A stretch of DNA of 64,000 nt from Panopea generosa (GCA_029582155.1 CM055899.1:84042056-84106055); one strand, 5' to 3'; shown: positions 48,801 through 63,800, numbered from the stretch's first letter. Notes: a model not told the origin generated them from the sequence alone. Program-made: numbers and translations.

Positions 48801-51800
48801 AAAAATGAGATGGGCAAGTAGTTAGAATTTTGATTTGTTCTGAAGATGTAACAGATGGTAGAAGAGTTGTGCAATAACAATAATATCCTTGTGTGGATAT
48901 CTGGATATCGGATATCGAAAGAAAATTTTCACTATATATCCATATAAAGAAAACCAGCCTCCCCTCCTGGCAACTATGTTTTTCAACGAATTGCAATGGC
49001 TGGAAAAAACTTGGTAGAGGTTCACCCATGGTAAATGTTAGTGAAATTACATTGTAATCAGGTCAGTAGATTTTGACAAGAAGGCCTTTGAAGATTTTAC
49101 TTATTAAACTTGACCCTGGTGGCGATGTTTTTGACGAATCAAGATGGCTTGAACAAATTTGGTAGAGGGTCACCAAAGGAACATTTCTGTGAAGTCATAT
49201 CAAAATTGGCTCAGATGTTTCTGACAAGAAGATTTTTTAAGTTTTTACAATAGCTTATATAGTAAACTAACCCCACCCCCTGGCCGCCATGTTTTTTGAC
49301 GAATCCCTATGGTTTGAACAAACTTGTCCTCCAAGGAAAATCTCTGTGAAATTATTTTAAAATCGAGCCAGTAGGTTCTGACAATAAATTTTTTTAAGTT
49401 TTTATTAATTAAACTTGCCCTACCCCCCTGGCGGCCATGTTTTTTTACTTATCTAGATGGCTTAAACAAACTTGGTAGAGGGTCACCCAAAATCATTTCT
49501 GTGAAAGTATATCAAAATTGGCCAAATGGTTTCTGACAAGAAGATTTTTTTAAGTTTTAACTATAGCTTACATGTAAAAAAACTATATAGTAAACTAACC
49601 CCACCCCCTGGCCGCCATGTTTTTTGACGAATCACTAAGGTTTGAACAAACTTGGTGAAGGGTCCTCCAAGGAACATTTCTGTGAAATTGTTTTAAAATC
49701 GAGCCAGTAGTTTCTGACAAGAAGATTTTTTAAGTTTTTATTAATTAAACTTGCCCCGCCTATAGCGGCCACGTTTTTTGATAAATCAAGATGGTTTGAA
49801 CAAACTTGGTAGAGGGTCACTCAAGGAACATTTCTGTGAAGTTATATCAAAATTAGCCAAGTGGTTTCAGAGGAGAAGTTGTTAAGCTAAAAAATTATGA
49901 AGGACGATGGCCGATGGCCGACAGGCGACGGACACCAGGCGATTACAAAAGCTCACCTGTGAGCCTTTGGCTTAGCTCAGGTGAGCTAATAACTGAAAAT
50001 GAGATATTACGAGAATTTGCGCAAATACACGATCATTCACAAAATCTCAATTAGTTGCCTTTCCTTCTCTATATGCATGCTATTATGTCATTTCATGAAA
50101 CACCATCCGACATGATATTAAGTACCATGTGACAAGTACTGGGTGTCATGTGACTATGTTCTATGTGACACATAGTAAAAGTGAGTCAATTAAATTGAAA
50201 TAAAAAATATATAATTCACCATCAACATACAAAGTTACTGAACCGGTCTTAGCTGAAACCTCTTTAAAGTAACTGCCTTCCTCTTTCTGGAAGAATGAAA
50301 ACATCAGCCAGGTTTGACAGTGTGTAAGATTATGTTTCCAACTTTGTATTATCGGTACCACACATAATGTTTGCATATTTACCTCTTGTGTACCAATGGC
50401 TGTGATAACTCCACTGAACTTTCCCATTTCTTTACACTCCACGAACACTGGCTGGTTTCTGTGAAACCTGAAAATCATACAAATCAATATCTTTAACTGA
50501 ACTTCTCCCTAGACTGTTTCCTGGGTAAAACCAGTACCGAGCATTGTTTTTCGAGTGGCATCAGTTCGAGCTGAGGATCGAACCTGCAACTTCGGGCACG
50601 AGCAGCAAATACTCTTGATTTCTGTGATAATATTAAAGATAACAATATAATAAAATTTAATATTCCAGTATCTCCAACAATACATTTAACCTTCAATTGT
50701 TTCCATTATCCATAAAATAACAATCATATCAATCACCTGACTCATGTATCTTGTAACATGGTGGAAAAGTACAGGATTGTTACCCTTTGAAGTACAATAT
50801 AAAGTAACTACATTATTTGACCAACAGTTTATGAATGCAGTTTTTAATTTTACTTTAAATAAATTTTAATTTTATTTTATTTTCTTATATGACATCTCCT
50901 ACAAAGATTATCAATAATCTTATCATTTGTAAATATTAAATTAGAACAAGGGACAAGATAGTTTGTTTGAATATTTACTGTCATTTTTATGCTATCAAAG
51001 GTTAATAGACGATCAATTAACCAAATCACTCTTTCTTAAGATCCTGGAAGGTTAACCAGTACTTGGGCACAATAATCTCGGTAAGTAAAGATAACTTCCC
51101 ACTTGAATCAGAGACAATGTGACATAAAGTCAAAAATAAGAGAGACTGTGGCCTGGCGTGGACTCAAATTCACTGGGTGGGGATTCAGACCCATGACCCC
51201 TGGATTGCTAGTTAGATACACTACTGACAGAGCTATCCGGGCCCGGTGAACCCTAAAAGAAAACTGCAGACATACCATCTTTTATCATAATACAGACGAC
51301 CGTCATCAATCTTCACTTCTGTAACAACATCCACAGGACCAATAGGAGCTATTGGCTTACGCCCGATTGGTTTGCCGCTGACCTTGTTGATGATCCGGAG
51401 GTCATCCATAATGTCATTCTCATCCAGGAAAAAATTTATTTGTGGTGGTAACAGTTAAGGTCAAAGATCATTGATTGTATTCCCTGTACATGTATCTCAT
51501 TTTTAACATTGTTCTTCTTTTCACATCATCAGTGTAGAATGATATACATGTACTTGTAATTAGGGTTACACATGTTCTGGATATCTATACACATGGTAAT
51601 TATAAAATTACATTGTTGTACATTTATTTTATCAAAGTAGGTTTTTATAAACATTTAATTATCGGCTTTCTTTAACAAGAAAGCATGAAATCTTGTCAGC
51701 TAAAATTAGACAGCTTAATAGTACTGTTATTTGACTAAGTTTGATATCATTATTAAAGTGATGGCAATATTTTCCTCCTAACTTAATATTATAATTCAAC

Positions 51801-54800
51801 GTTATACATGTACCTTTTATCAAAATAGTAACAAGGAAAACTTATTGTATACAGACTGAAGAATTTCCAAATCCTATTTTAAAGTGCTTGTTTACAGGGA
51901 TAAGGGCTAAAATAAAATAGTGTTTGTTGACCCTTAACCTACCTACCCAATATTACTCTAATCATTATATTGCATTCCCTTTACCTACCTACCCAATAAT
52001 AAAAAAAACAATTATTTTTATTGTTTGTCATTACCATTGCGGAAATGTTGGGTATAACACACGGTTTCTATTATATCTGCAGATTGTCGCCTGAGCGATC
52101 TGAGGTCAAATCCGATGACAATTACTTTTTTGTATATTTTTGTTCATTTCCCTGGCAACACTATTTTCTGTTTCTCATATCCATAAAATTAGGTTCCAGC
52201 AAAATAAATCTATGAAAGATGAAATAACTTCAAGGAAAAGATTGTTATTCATAAATATGTTGTTCATTTCTTCATAAAATAAACATAATTAGTTAATACT
52301 AGTTATGCTCACACACTGCTGCTTTAAACAGACATTATGTCCAACAAAACACAAAATGTAAAATATGATATATTTATTTACCTACATACCCACCTACTCA
52401 AGATGAAACTGATGTGTAGGTAAAGGACAAACAAACAATATTTTAAGGGCGTTTTCTATAGTTTTTCATGCACACCAGTTCTTCACACAATGGGAGGCAA
52501 CTTTGCCGAGACCAAGAGACTAGCCTGTGTCACTACATACTATTTTACTACAACTGACCCTATTTCGGATGGCACTCATTTACAGATATGCCTGAAATTT
52601 GTCTCTTACATTTTGTTCAATATATGAAATATGCATACTGGTACCAAAAAATTGTTTATAGCAATTTAACCTGAATATAAAATATAATAGAAATCTAAAT
52701 ATTGATACAAATATGCTCATTTAGTATAAAAATGTTAATGATGCAACTGCAGTTTACTTAACGATGGCATACTTTAAGAGCTATTTTTCTCAAATTATGC
52801 GGTAAAGTGTATTTTTTTGTCAATAGAATAGGTATCAGAGAGTATTTTGTGAGGTTTAAGCAAAATTTATCCATACACTATATCAAAATATTTAAAAGAA
52901 TGCTATAATTTTATTGCAAAATTTAAAAACAAGTGACACTCTGCTGAAATGATTTTGTTTATAAAAACCCTAAACAGTTAAATTCAAGGTTATAATTACC
53001 ATTTCCATGTAATTCATTATTATATGCATGCATCTTAGTATTAGTATTAATTAAATACTACATGTAAACAATTTTAAATATATTTTTCACAATGCTTGTA
53101 AAATCTACACTTTTTCGCCAAATTTCAAGGACGGTTATGTTTTTGAGGAGACAATACCAAAACATCTGTCCAGTAACATACATTAAACTTAAATACTGGA
53201 AAGTTTCATAGAATTCTATCTATAGGAAAACAAGAAATGTCACTGTTAAGTGTCATATGCCCCCCAAATGGTCTGTGAAAAATAATAATATATGATATAA
53301 TAGGTAGCGATGTATCCATGAATATCAAGAGTAATGGACTAATGTTTCAGACTAGACATGCAATTTCATGTTTTTATTTACATTAAAGCATGACCTTGAA
53401 CTTTGTGTAACCTTGACCTTGACATCTGATGTAATGGTCTGGGTATTTCAACAGTTAAATGCAGTTGAAACATTATCATGACATGCTGATCACTTGTATC
53501 AAGCTATTTTAAATCCCAAAATGTAAGTTACAGATCAATTGTTGATCAATTGATAAATTGAACCAAGTGTTTTTGAAATCCATCCATGTATGATAAAGTT
53601 AAAGGACAGACTTGAAATCTCAAACAGATTCAAAGTGTTGTCATACATACATAAGTGTGGCCGTGTCTAGGTTTTACTTACGACACGTCATCATGTCATC
53701 TTGATAAATTGAGCCAAGTTAAAGACAAAGTCACGGACCAGACATGCAATATCGAACAAATTGAAAGTGTGACCTTGACCTTTGAAGAAAAGTTCTCGGT
53801 CTTACATGCGACACTTAATTATGTCATGTTTATCAACTGAGCCAAGTGTTTTTAAAATATATCCATAGATGACAAAGTTATAGATCGGTCAAGAAATCTC
53901 ACACAGACTGAAAGTGTTGTCAAACAAACTCAGTGTGATCTTGACCTTTGAGGTACGCATGTGGGTCTTACACGTGACACTTTGTAATGTCATGCTGATG
54001 AATTAAGCCAAGTGTTTTTGAAATTCATCTATAGGTGACATAGTTTCAGACCGGACACGAAATCTCAATCAGACTGAAAGTGTCATCAACCAAAGTTAAA
54101 TTATGACCTTGACCTTTGAAGTGGGATTCTGGGTTTAATGCGTGACACATCGTCATGTTATGTTTGTCATTTGTAGCTAGTATTAACAAAATCCATATAT
54201 GCATGACAAAGTTACAGGCCAGACACGAAATCTTAAACAGACTGAAAGTGTTGTCAAACAAACCCAAAGTGTGACCTTGACCTTTGAGGTATGGGTATGG
54301 GTCTTACTTGCAACACGTCGTCATGTTATGTTGATCATTTTAAGCATTGTATTTATAAAACCCATCTATGCGTGACAAAGTTACAGACCGGACACGAAAT
54401 CTCACACAAACTCAGTGTTGTCAAAAAAACTCAAATTTTGACCTTGACCTTTGAGGTATGGGTGTGGGTCTTACTCATGACATGTCGTCATGTTATGTTG
54501 ATCATTTGTAGCAAGTATCAACAATATCCATCTATGCATGACAAAGTTACAGGCCGGAAACGAAATCTCACACAAACTCGAAGTGTTGTCAAATTGTGAC
54601 CTCGACCTTTGAGGTAGGGGTGTGGGTCTTACTCGCGACACGTCGTCATGTTATGTTGATCATTTGTAGCAAGTATCAACAAAATCCATCTATGCATGAC
54701 AAAGTTACAGGCCGGAAACGAAATACCAAACGGAAGGATGGAAGGAAGGATGGACAGACGGACGGACGCTGCGATTACTATATGCCACCCAAAAAAATTT

Positions 54801-57800
54801 GGGGGGGGGGGCAAAATCTATAGAAAATGTCCTTAATAAGGGCCTAAAGTACCAACACCGTTAATTTATAAACATACTAGTAAGCTTGTCTAAGTAATCT
54901 GACACTGTCACACCAACAAAGGATATCTGGTGAAGGCTTTCGGCGCTTCTCCGGGATTGGAACAGGTTCGTTTGGCCGTCTTCTCAACTTTCTTGTTGAC
55001 ATCGGTTTGATTTCTATGGCATCTAGTATATTAAATAATGATTTGGAATGAAATATTACTGTTAAAATGTTTAAACAGCATTTTAGTTTCCCAGCTATGT
55101 TTGATTTAATGTCATCTAGACACCATTCAGTGATAAGGACCACACACTTCTGTGTTAAAGGGAGTATATCAGGTGGGAAAACAGTATATATGTCTTAAAA
55201 AAATTAAATACTTTTGAAAATGAATAAAAATCTCACTATCATATATAAATAAAATCCCAATTGTTTGGTGACCGAAACGTGACAAGATTGATGTTTCCAT
55301 CGGAGCGGTAAACTATGTTGCAATTTTAAGCGCGAAATCTTTTTTAATCTAACCTAGACGCATAGCCCATGTTAAGAAAGCCCTTTTTAATCAATTATAT
55401 TGACATGTTTAAAAAGATATCCATTTGGTAATGCTGGGTCAATGAGCATAATATTATACAGGCATAATATATCAGTATAAAATTGTTTTAGCAAATTTTA
55501 AAATTTTTATATATCCTGATAGATTCCCTTTCAATGACATTTGGTAAAAGACATTGTCTTACTTATATCAGTTCTCAAAACTGATGCAGGTTTCATTTTT
55601 CATGGTGTTTAACACCGTTTTACAACACACTGCAGCTTATATTTATGGCATCTCAGAGTTGGGAAATAAGTGACCTTAACACACCAAAGTTCCTGGAAAT
55701 TAGGAAGAGGTCGAAGTTCAAACTCAATATTGGAAAAAACAGTGAGATTGTGGGGAAATTAAGATTTTTAAGGCTTTCATTTTTCTTGGAATGCTTACAA
55801 CTACTAGTAAATAAATGTTAAGGTTAGTGTCTTAAATCTTACTCGTCCTGGACACATGTTTACTCGTCCTGGACAAATGTTTACTCGTCATGGCGAGCAG
55901 ACAAATGGAATTTTCCAACCCTGAAATAAAGTGTAACACTGTTAAAATCATGTCTAACCTTTAATTATCAGATTTTACAATACAACTTTATATCTAGTGG
56001 GATTTTTTTCCCTTTTTGGGGTCAGAATTTGGCAAAATAGTTTTGGCCCCCGTTCCCATCACTGAAATATATGGGGTTTTTTCACTTAAAATTAGAAAAA
56101 TCTCTTATTTTGGTTCAAAAAATAAACATGTTATTTTAATTAGTAAGCTATCAAATTATCTGATATCTGTTTGATAAGGTAAAATAGCACCAGACTCTAT
56201 GAACAATCTTTATATGGTCCTCTATGACCAAGAATTCAGTGGTCTTCAGATCACTCACCTCTCATTGCTCAAGTCTCGAGTAAGAAACAAACCCAGATTG
56301 AAGTTTTAAGTGAACTTTTATTACCCGTTACATGTGGAAGGATGGTTGGTCTGAAGTCTCCCTGCACTAGTAATAAAACAGGATGCCATAAATATATAAA
56401 ATAAGGCCAAACAAAATATATCTGATGCTTACTGTTTCCGGTCTTATATCTAAAAGCTGTTTTTTGTACACGGCAGGCATATTCTTAGACAGAACTGCCA
56501 TTGTGGTGACTATGCCCAGCTCAACGTAAGCAGACTTGCCAAAATAAACAAAAAAACCTATAAATCCATTCCTTTTCTGAAGCAAAACAGTAAACACATC
56601 ATTTATTTTATTTGGCCTTATGTAATATGTAATAAAATTGTTTCATTATAATAATAAGATAAGTACAGAGGTTTGAGCCAAATAACAGAAGTTAGATATA
56701 ACTACCATGTTCTATCTAACTGTTCTCTAGTTTATTCTGTTTGTTTCTTTTTTGGCAGATGTAAGCTTAATATATATTATATATCCAAATTATTATTTTT
56801 AATATCTAGTATGTTTTTTGTGAAGTACTATTGTAAGCGACATTGTTCAAAACAGATGATGATGTAATTTATAGACAGGTCAGTATGCTAACTGGAAAGA
56901 TAAAAGTTCTCTAAATCAGTTAAAACACTCACTACCTAATGGCTATTTTTAGTGTGTGATTTTTTGTGATTTTAATCCCAGACAAATACCACAAGATAAC
57001 GTTACACTTATCATTAAGTGAAGACCGCTGATATAGCAGCAGGTTACAGCAGGGCTTGAAACTTCAGATAAAAGCTACTTGTCATCCCTTCCCAACATTT
57101 TTTAATTGAATGCTTAAAATCAAAGAAATATTACGGTCAGTTTCTTAAATCTTACTCATCCTGACCAAATGTTCACTTGTCATGGCAAGCGGACGAGTGG
57201 AATTTTCCAGCCCTGTTATAGAGATGAAATGGTTTGATGGTAATCTGCTTCAAATGACTGATTGACAGAAATTACAAAAAATAACACCCTTTTTCTTTGA
57301 CATTGACTGTTTAGAGGTCTCACTTAAGAATTATCTCCCTTACATGACGGTAGCAAGATTCTAATGTCCAAGAAATTAGAGCTGTGTAAAGTGGTTGAGC
57401 ATAATTTTTGTTGAAAATGTATAAAATTTTGTCATTTTTCTTTGTGGATTGAACATTGGAATATTTTCATGATTTCTGCTAACTTAAGATGACATTGAGC
57501 TATAGGAGTTTAAAGATGTATAATGATACACTGCCACAAATGAAGGGGTGTCATCAAACCATCAACATTGTGAAAAACCAACCATGTCAACACCATGGTT
57601 TTTTCTACCTAATTGGATCAAACAGAGAGAGGACTATCTACAGGAGCAAGGTACTTTTAGAACCATTGGTAATGTATCCAGTGTTCAAGAAGTGCATTTC
57701 TCTATATGTAGAACAATGCACAATTAATTGTTGTGTGAGATGTTAGAATTAGAAATGCCAAGATCATCTGAAACCCTAACTTGATATGAAGGCAAAGTAA

Positions 57801-60800
57801 TATATACGGTATACAAGGTGATGCTCTAATGTAATTTAGATGTTGGCTGACCTAGTGAAGTAGAAAGAAGAAAGTTAGTGTGTCCTCCACTCAGTTCCAG
57901 CTGGCCCCTCTCAACCTCTATACTCCGTTTCTTCTCTTCCAGGTCAGCAATAATGTTCTCCTTCAGGTCTATCTTCTTCTCCTGAAAAATATGATTTATA
58001 AATGAGGTCTTCTGATACAGCCTCTAGCTTCTGACATAGGTGAGATTTAACAGTTTAAACTCATATAAATACTGTAATAAATAAATATGTGATCCTTACA
58101 TCAATTATGGAGATAAAAATGATTACTCATATTAAGTCTCTAAATGCTAAGGATCAATGCATGAATGAATGAATGGGGTTTTACGGCATACCAACACATT
58201 GTAGGTTATTCCACACCAACAGATTCATGGTAGTTCCAGGTTCATTCTACATACATGTACAAACACAACAAAGTAACATACAGATAAAAAATCACATCAA
58301 TATGCAGAATGATTCTAGAACCTTGATACCTGTAGAACTGCAGACTTTCAGCAAATTCAATCATATTACTCAAATTGTAGCTTCTTATGGCATGCATGAG
58401 CCATAGTGATCCTATTCTTGCCATCACTCCTATGACTCCCTGGAACCACACAGGTGTAATTAAACCACAATAATGAACATGACGAAAAATTATAAAATGA
58501 ACATGTTACCCATTCGGAAGATTTCTACCCCTTTGCAGAGATCAACAGTGATTCTATTCTTACTTGAACAACTTGGATTGCTAAGTATCAAGGGCAAAAA
58601 CTAAAAATACCATTTTATAGTCTTTTAGGAGATCATACCGGAATATAAACTTATAGCTTTTCACATGCAGTGCATTGCACTGCCACTGAGCCACAATTCT
58701 GTTTTCAGGATATTGTTATCAATTTAATAAAATCTTGCTCAGTCCATAATGCCAATTTTACTGTAAGAAAGAAAATGTTTTTTTCAATATTATCCCCATA
58801 CTGACTAGAAAGGTAACTCTTAAAATATAAAATATTCTGTGTGTGAAACAATGCAGGTTAATGTACCATTTTTATGTATTACACTGATTATAAAAACGAA
58901 CATAATTTAAGCTATCTGCCGAGCATATTTATAGACAAAAAAGAAAGAAAAGTCAATTCAACAAGACAATTTTTTAACTGACACTTTATGTTCATGCGTT
59001 CCAGCTTTAATATTGGGTGCCAACAATGTTCAACTATTTTTAAAAATCATATATTTATATGGAATAATAATAAAAGTGAAGTTAAGAGTTTGTTTATTAT
59101 AGTGTCACCTGTATTGAAAAGGATGGTCACACTTATGCGACACCTTTATGCTATACACTGTTACTTCCTGAAAGCTATTATTGCCAGGCTGTTAGACATT
59201 CGGTACCCCTCAATTTAATTAACTGCTGAGTGAGCAACTGGCCACATCAGAAAAAAGTCCAAGTGTTTCCACCGAAATCGAACTTTCGACCTCCCATTTC
59301 CAAGGTGGACGCCTTAACCACTAGGCCATAGAAGATGCTTAATATAAAAAATCTAGAATCGTCTTGATGCAGTTAAGTTAAATGTCAAAAAGGCTCAAAA
59401 GTATGATACAGTGTTTTTTGAAATTCTGTATGATTGATCAAATATCTACAATTGTGATGATTTCATAAAGACATATTTTTTAGTCTTTATTTACATAATA
59501 GAATTTACTGAAACTCTGCAATTCTGCAGGTATCAAGGTTCTAGGTTCATTCTGCATATTCATTTGTTGGTGTATTTTTTTTAAATTTGTATGTTAATTT
59601 GTTGTTTTTGTACATGAAGAGTGAACCTGGAATCTTCCTTCATGCTGGCGTTGAATAACCTATAATGTGTTGGTATACCGTAAAACCCTATTCATTCATA
59701 TATTGATTCATTATTTACAAAAATATTTCTGGTCACTCACTTCGTCAGATCAAACTGTATCAGTTCTAACTTGATTTTCATTATTAAACAGAAATTAATG
59801 AGGTTTACTGCCATTTTCAACAATGACAGTTAATATATGGCATATCCATTTTTGTTTTTGAAGGAAAACCTCAAAATGAATGTAAGTAGAACCACCGTCT
59901 TTCCACATTTAACTGACAAATTTTCCCACATAAAGTTTGTGGATCAAGCAGGACTCAACCTCACAACCCTCAGCAATGAAAATAAAGTGTTCATTAGACA
60001 ACAGTAGACCACTCAGCCACAGAGGACCAACAGATAGTTTTAACATTGTATAAATAATTATACATTTTTTATTGGTAGGACTTGATCTTATATATTTTTT
60101 AATTACTGACATTTAAAAATATTCTTTTTAGAAGTACAGTCTAACCTGCATTAAGCAGCCACCCGATGGAAATGGTCAAACTGGCTGCTTAACACAGGTG
60201 GCTGCTTAACAGAGGGTCAATATTTTTACCGAGAAAGCTGAAGTCATGATGTTTATTGAGACAGATAAAAAGTGATCACACTTGATGGTACATGTACCAA
60301 GTTGTACAGGGGGTAAATGAGAAAAATCTGCAGGAAGAAAATAACTGAACCGACACTATTTCATATAGAATTTCAGTGCTCCAAGAAAAAAAAAATTTGG
60401 GACTAGCCAAGGGCAAGTAGATTGAAAAAATCTACTTGCCCTGACTGAAAAATAACTTGCCCTGATCAACGGTTCACATGCCCAGATTTTTATTACCAAT
60501 ACACCTTGCGGTATAATATGAAATATGTAAACATAGACTTAAATGTATTCATTTTATGTAGGGTAAGCTCCCCATAACATTATGCATGTCTAAATCACAA
60601 GTTTTAGAGTTTGAATAAGACCGGGAGAAGTGAGAGAATTTCGGGAGAACTGACTATGTCTCTATCAGTATGTTGTATTTAGTCTTTGTTCTTTATTAGC
60701 ATAAAAAAGATGCTAAATATTCAATCAATCAATCAACCAATCAATCAATTGTTCTTTACTGACTATCATTTCTGTTCTGTCGATTCAGTGGCAGTGTGGG

Positions 60801-63800
60801 AGCAGGAGTATATTTAAAACATTATTTTAAATATCTTTCTCTTGTTTTCTAATTATTGCTGTCACAACATACAATAATGGCAATGCCAAGCCTACAAAGC
60901 TATTCAGTCTATCCAAGAGAGCTTGGCAATATGATAAATGAATGCAGTCTATGATAGCCTTCAAATATCTAGAAAGTGCAACTAGTCAACTATATTTCAA
61001 ATATTAAAAAAAACAACACATAATTCATCTTAATTGTTTACTATATTTAAATCATGCCAAAAAAATATACGCTGAAACTACACAAAAAAGCAATGTTTAT
61101 AACTATAATACCCCACCCACATTTTTCTTTACCGTAAACTCAATTTCAATATCAACTCTCACATTTTCACAGAAGAAAATTTATATATATACAGTTCCAA
61201 TTATTGCAAATCTACGAAATATTTATAAAATTACCAGAACTTAACGCTGACATTTTACATAACACGATCGATCGCAAATTATCTGCAAAAACATTACCAG
61301 ATTTAAGAAATCGTTACCATTTTGGCAAAGGGAGGTAATTTTATACTCTTCATAATGGAGAATTTGAGAAACACCCGCAAATTACGTCATCGTCTTTTTT
61401 TTTTAGTCTTTGCTCGGGTAGGTGGTAAGAAACGTGTTTACCTTGGGCGTATATATCCGACCAATCAGAGTGGTTATTAAAAATAGATTACTTTATATTC
61501 AAAGCTATCCACCAATCACATTAGAGGAATCAAAATAGATAAATGAATATGCATGAGAGGTTTACCGAAGTCGTATAATCGGGCATGTGGTATGATAAAC
61601 ACCGCAGGGGTCAATTGTTTAGACTGATTAGTTACGGTCTTTAAACAACAGTTTGACCTGTGTCGTTTCGAATACACCTGTGTATTGTGAAAACTAGCTT
61701 GTCCGATTTTTTAAGACAAGCCCGATGGGCAAGTAACTTTGAAAAAGACACATGCCCGGATCCAGATTTGACAAGCCCCGGGCATCGGGCTATCCTATTC
61801 TTGGAGCACTGAATTTATTTAAAATAAATAATTTATGTTATAAAATCAAAAATCATTATGTTTCAATTTAGCATAAAATAAATCCGTATGAATTTTTCAT
61901 TTAGCAGACGCCGTACAATCCAGTAAAACACTGCAGCTCGTATTCTTCCATTATCTCGCGGTTACGTTAGGACACATTCTGATTCTGTGTTTTATCAACA
62001 CCTTTTCAGAAAATTCAGACGTTTAATTCATCCAAAGTCAAAATTTTCTTTTCGCAGCAGATATTGTGAACGATATGCATTGGGTCAATCGTATCATGAT
62101 ATGAAAAAATGTTTTTTCCATTGCATTCGCACCCACTTTCATAGCCGATAAAATTTAATTCATTTACAACTTAAACAAACTGACCAATTGCAATTATCTT
62201 TTTGATCTTAACCAGTTCTATAATTGTGCATAAACACCTCCATGAAATTTGCTCCCAATGTGTTTTCACGCGACAATAAACCATAATAAAACTACCGTAA
62301 ATACACGCTCTAAAACAGTCGTGTACCCAGCCTAGGCAACAGTTTCGTTAACGTCATTAATCTCGATATTCTATTTGCTTATTAGACCGTATATACGTAC
62401 TCTCGCTCTGGGTAAAGTTGTGTGTTTCCAGAACAGAAGCAGAAGCGTTAATTGATCAAGGGATTATACAATATGATCGGAATAACTGCCAGCCATAAGG
62501 TGTGACCGCTAAGTGATAAGGGTCGGCCACTACATCTGACGGCTTACACCTGGCAGCTGACTGCTTACGGGCATTGTTTGGGATGAAATATACCGACCAC
62601 TGGCTGCGTTAAAGAGGTGACCGTTTAATACATGTACTTTATATAGGCAATTTACACAAGGGGATTTTGAAGTGGCCGCTTCACACAGGTGACCACTTAT
62701 AAGAGGTGGCCGCAAAGACAGGTTAAACTGTATTACTTTTTTTTTACAAATATTCATGTGTGTCATCCATGGCCAAGTGGTCTAAGGCGCTGTCTCAAGA
62801 TAACTAACCTCTTACCACTAAGTTCATAGGTTCCACTCCCGCTCGCTCCAAATATTTTTGGTGAGAAAGTTTGCCAGTTACTTTCGTAAAGACGATGAGT
62901 TTACTCAGTCTGAGGTCTTCCTCCACCAGTAAAACTGGATATGTGTAGAAAATGGCGTTAAAACCCCATTAAAAAAACATTTAAAACAAAAACAGCAACA
63001 TATATTCATTTCACAACAGTAAAACTATATCTACCAAGTACCTCAAAATCTTTGGCTGATTGTTTCTTATCTTTTTTGTACTCTCTCTCTATCACTTCAG
63101 TCTGTGGACAAAAAGAATAACGAAGCATTAAAATACCGACAGAGAAAAATAACAAGAGGCATTTAATCATATTATCAAATAAAATAATTTTAAGATAAAG
63201 AATAAATTCAAAAGGGCCAAGGACTGCGAAAAATAAACATTGAATGTGGATATGGGAACTGGGCTTGAGATATACAAAAAAATAATCTGAAAAAAAAATT
63301 TCTTTGGTGGGTGGGGGATATGTGTGGACTGAAATAAAATCAAGACGAAGTTTAAATAATAAGTGGAGAAACAGGTGAGCAGGATGAAAACTTGGCAAAT
63401 TATTGGGAGGTTGGTGATGGTATGGTGGGACATAAGAAATGGAAGTAAAATCTGAATGCCAAGACCACATGCTCAGACATTGTACTTGCTAAAAGGCAAT
63501 CTTCATTTGTATTCGTTTAAAACTGTGGGAAGAGTTGCAACCACAATGTTGCTTGTGGTTGCAGGTCCAAAGTGTAATGCAAAATCACAAAATTAATGTG
63601 AACGTTTCAAAATGGATACATTACATAGACTGATTACTGCACCTGGGCATTTGACAGATGTTCAACTCTAAACTACATGTATTTGGCAGTGGAATATTAT
63701 AACAATGTGAGGATTAGGCCTATTGTTGGTGACCAGTGACATTTGGGGGTGTTAAATTACAACAAATAAGTTTCATAAAACAGCTTAAGAATGCATTTTA

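Larger units (their letters stand above)
47815..50075 (+). repeat. Dispersed repeat family E, copy 3, interrupted twice
   Basis: Segments at 47815-48065, about 48591-48714 and 49988-50075 are consecutive parts of the family E repeat when compared with copy 1. The two gaps are later insertions: an unknown element and a GGGCC-type element. Confidence 0.7.

Noticed and set aside
50161..50487. 108-codon single-exon gene
   Set aside because: Resolves into two SUDS3-like exons separated by a 96-nt GT-AG intron.
54877..55143. 88-codon single-exon gene
   Set aside because: Only 54927-55022 is coding; the flanks are intron, including the AT-AC donor.
63006..63470. 154-codon minus-strand frame as an independent gene
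   Set aside because: Only the 60-nt part 63042-63101 is coding, as an exon of the SUDS3-like gene; the rest is intron read-through.
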